A DNA stretch of 6,712 nt from Bacillota bacterium (GTDB lineage Bacteria; Bacillota_C; Negativicutes; Sporomusales; Sporomusaceae): assembly GCA_023441125.1 (NCBI GenBank), contig JAEZQV010000227.1, forward strand, positions 1 through 6,712, read 5' to 3'. Both the position numbers and the translations under genes were made by a program. This document shows positions 5,719-6,712 of this stretch, piece after piece; position 1 is the stretch's first letter; each line of letters starts with the position of its first letter. The notes below the pieces were generated by a model. It was not told the DNA's origin. It did not search any database and worked only from the letters and a program-made list of their open reading frames with translations.

Positions 5719-6712
5719 TTAACTTGGAATATTGGGTCTGGTGGTATTGACCGGACAAGACTGGAAGGAAATTTCGGTGTTCATACCGACCGGCTTGTCA
5801 TTCTTCAACAATTGCAGCCACAGGCGGATGGAGTCCAGCAAAGTGATAATTACCAGGACAATCAGGACAATGCTGACTGTGCCGTTGGTATTGCCCAGTG
5901 CATCACCGCGTTTAAAGAACATTTGCACATTCATGACGCCGGCGGCAATGACGGTGACCGCCAGGAAGATAAGCGGCGCAAAAGTGACCCAGGCATAAGA
6001 TTTCTTGGGAGCGATTTTCAGGATAATCGTAGTGCCCAGGGCCAAGGCCACTACCGACAGCAGCTGGTTGGCGACACCAAACAGCGGCCAGATGCTGGCT
6101 ACGTCACCGCTGTAGAGCAGGTAACCCCAGCAATAGGTCACGATTGCGCTGGTGAACAGCGAGCCCGGCCACCAATTGGTCTGTTTGAGCGGCGCATACA
6201 GGTATGTGCCGAGTATATCCTGCAGAATATAGCGGGCTACACGGGTACCGGCGTCAATTGTCGTCAGGATAAACAGTGCTTCAAACATAATGGCAAATTG
6301 ATACCAGTAGCTCATAAGGTGTTTCATTCCGCCGATGGTGGAGAAAATATGCGCCATACCAACAGCCAGCGATACTGCGCCGCCGGGACGGTGAGCAACA
6401 TCCATTTGCACCAGCCGGGATAATTCGTTGATTTCCACCGTGGGAATGCCCAGCTTGGCGAAAACGGCAGCCGGACTGTTAATGGCAAAATAGTCGCCGG
6501 GCATCAATACCACCGCCGAAATAAGCGCCATCACTGCGACAAAGCCTTCGGTAAGCATACCGCCATAGGCAATAAGCCGGGCCTGAGATTCCAATTCGAT
6601 CATTTTGGGAGTGGTACCCGAACTGATTAAGGAATGAAAGCCTGAGATAGCGCCGCAAGCAATGGTAATGAAGACATACGGCCACCAGGGACCGGGAATA
6701 ATGGGGCCGCCG
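5719..6712 (-). CDS. cstA: CstA-family carbon starvation protein / transporter (C-terminal part)
   Basis: Partial: 330 residues are visible and the N-terminal part lies beyond the right edge. The reading frame is open to the edge, so the ATG at 6603 is internal and not the start. CstA proteins are multi-pass inner-membrane transporters; characterised members take up peptides or pyruvate. Seen: GPWWPYVFITIACGAISGFH at visible residues 7-26, followed by SSGTTPK (30-36), both typical of the family core; the strongly conserved LTTIDAGTRVARYILQD (149-165); WPLFGVANQL (208-217); and at least six further hydrophobic segments. The last membrane span (about 277-301) is followed by a short hydrophilic C-terminus of about 25 residues. 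The terminator and fresh promoter downstream show that it is not in the isoprenoid operon. The precise substrate (pyruvate, peptides or another) cannot be read from this part. Confidence 0.92.
   Translation of the reverse strand, partial: GGPIIPGPWWPYVFITIACGAISGFHSLISSGTTPKMIELESQARLIAYGGMLTEGFVAVMALISAVVLMPGDYFAINSPAAVFAKLGIPTVEINELSRLVQMDVAHRPGGAVSLAVGMAHIFSTIGGMKHLMSYWYQFAIMFEALFILTTIDAGTRVARYILQDILGTYLYAPLKQTNWWPGSLFTSAIVTYCWGYLLYSGDVASIWPLFGVANQLLSVVALALGTTIILKIAPKKSYAWVTFAPLIFLAVTVIAAGVMNVQMFFKRGDALGNTNGTVSIVLIVLVIITLLDSIRLWLQLLKNDKPVGMNTEISFQSCPVNTTRPNIPS

Noticed and set aside
5707..6423. 238-residue open frame on the plus strand
   Set aside because: It is fully antisense to cstA, which shows strong family motifs. 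Its protein is low-complexity (Gln, Asp and Gly rich) with no family resemblance.
5719..6603. Complete 294-residue gene starting at the ATG at 6603
   Set aside because: The same frame stays open to the right edge and encodes conserved CstA residues upstream (ITIACGAISGFH, SSGTTPK), so the gene is truncated by the window.

Overview
The window carries five protein-coding genes, all on the minus strand. Two of them run off the window edges. There are no RNA genes, mobile elements or CRISPR arrays that I can support. A SpoIIP-family sporulation hydrolase, a fused IspH/ribosomal protein S1, a type 2 isopentenyl diphosphate isomerase and strong purine-rich ribosome binding sites together point to an endospore-forming Firmicute. 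The moderately high GC content and gene style would fit the Negativicutes (Sporomusa/Pelosinus-like), but that is an inference from memory of similar gene neighbourhoods and has not been tested.

Layout in transcription order (right to left). (1) 6712-5719 is the C-terminal part of a CstA-family transporter. It ends at an intrinsic terminator (about 5646-5686). (2) A near-consensus sigma-A promoter (TTGAAA, 17 nt, TATAAT) then drives a two-gene unit, ispH-rpsA (5571-3607) and fni (3598-2534), with 8 nt between the genes and a strong terminator right after fni. (3) A weaker candidate promoter embedded in the tail of that terminator precedes a DUF1614 membrane protein (2428-1664). This gene overlaps the start of a SpoIIP-family gene (1674-460) by 11 nt, and a weak terminator-like hairpin follows. 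(4) After about 185 nt without a gene, a PDZ/radical SAM (DUF512-type) protein starts at a TTG codon (274) and leaves the window just where its Fe-S cysteine motif should begin.

How the genes fit together. The ispH-rpsA/fni unit pairs the last step of the MEP isoprenoid pathway (making IPP and DMAPP) with the isomerase that balances those two products, and physically joins the pathway enzyme to a four-repeat S1 RNA-binding protein. The DUF1614-spoIIP pair looks translationally coupled, which suggests a membrane protein and a peptidoglycan hydrolase that work together, probably in sporulation or envelope remodelling.

The two most interesting points are a Shine-Dalgarno-like sequence with an in-frame ATG exactly at the IspH/S1 junction, which could allow free S1 to be made from the fusion gene, and the unusual architecture of the SpoIIP protein (signal peptide, central catalytic domain, C-terminal membrane anchor and charged tail).
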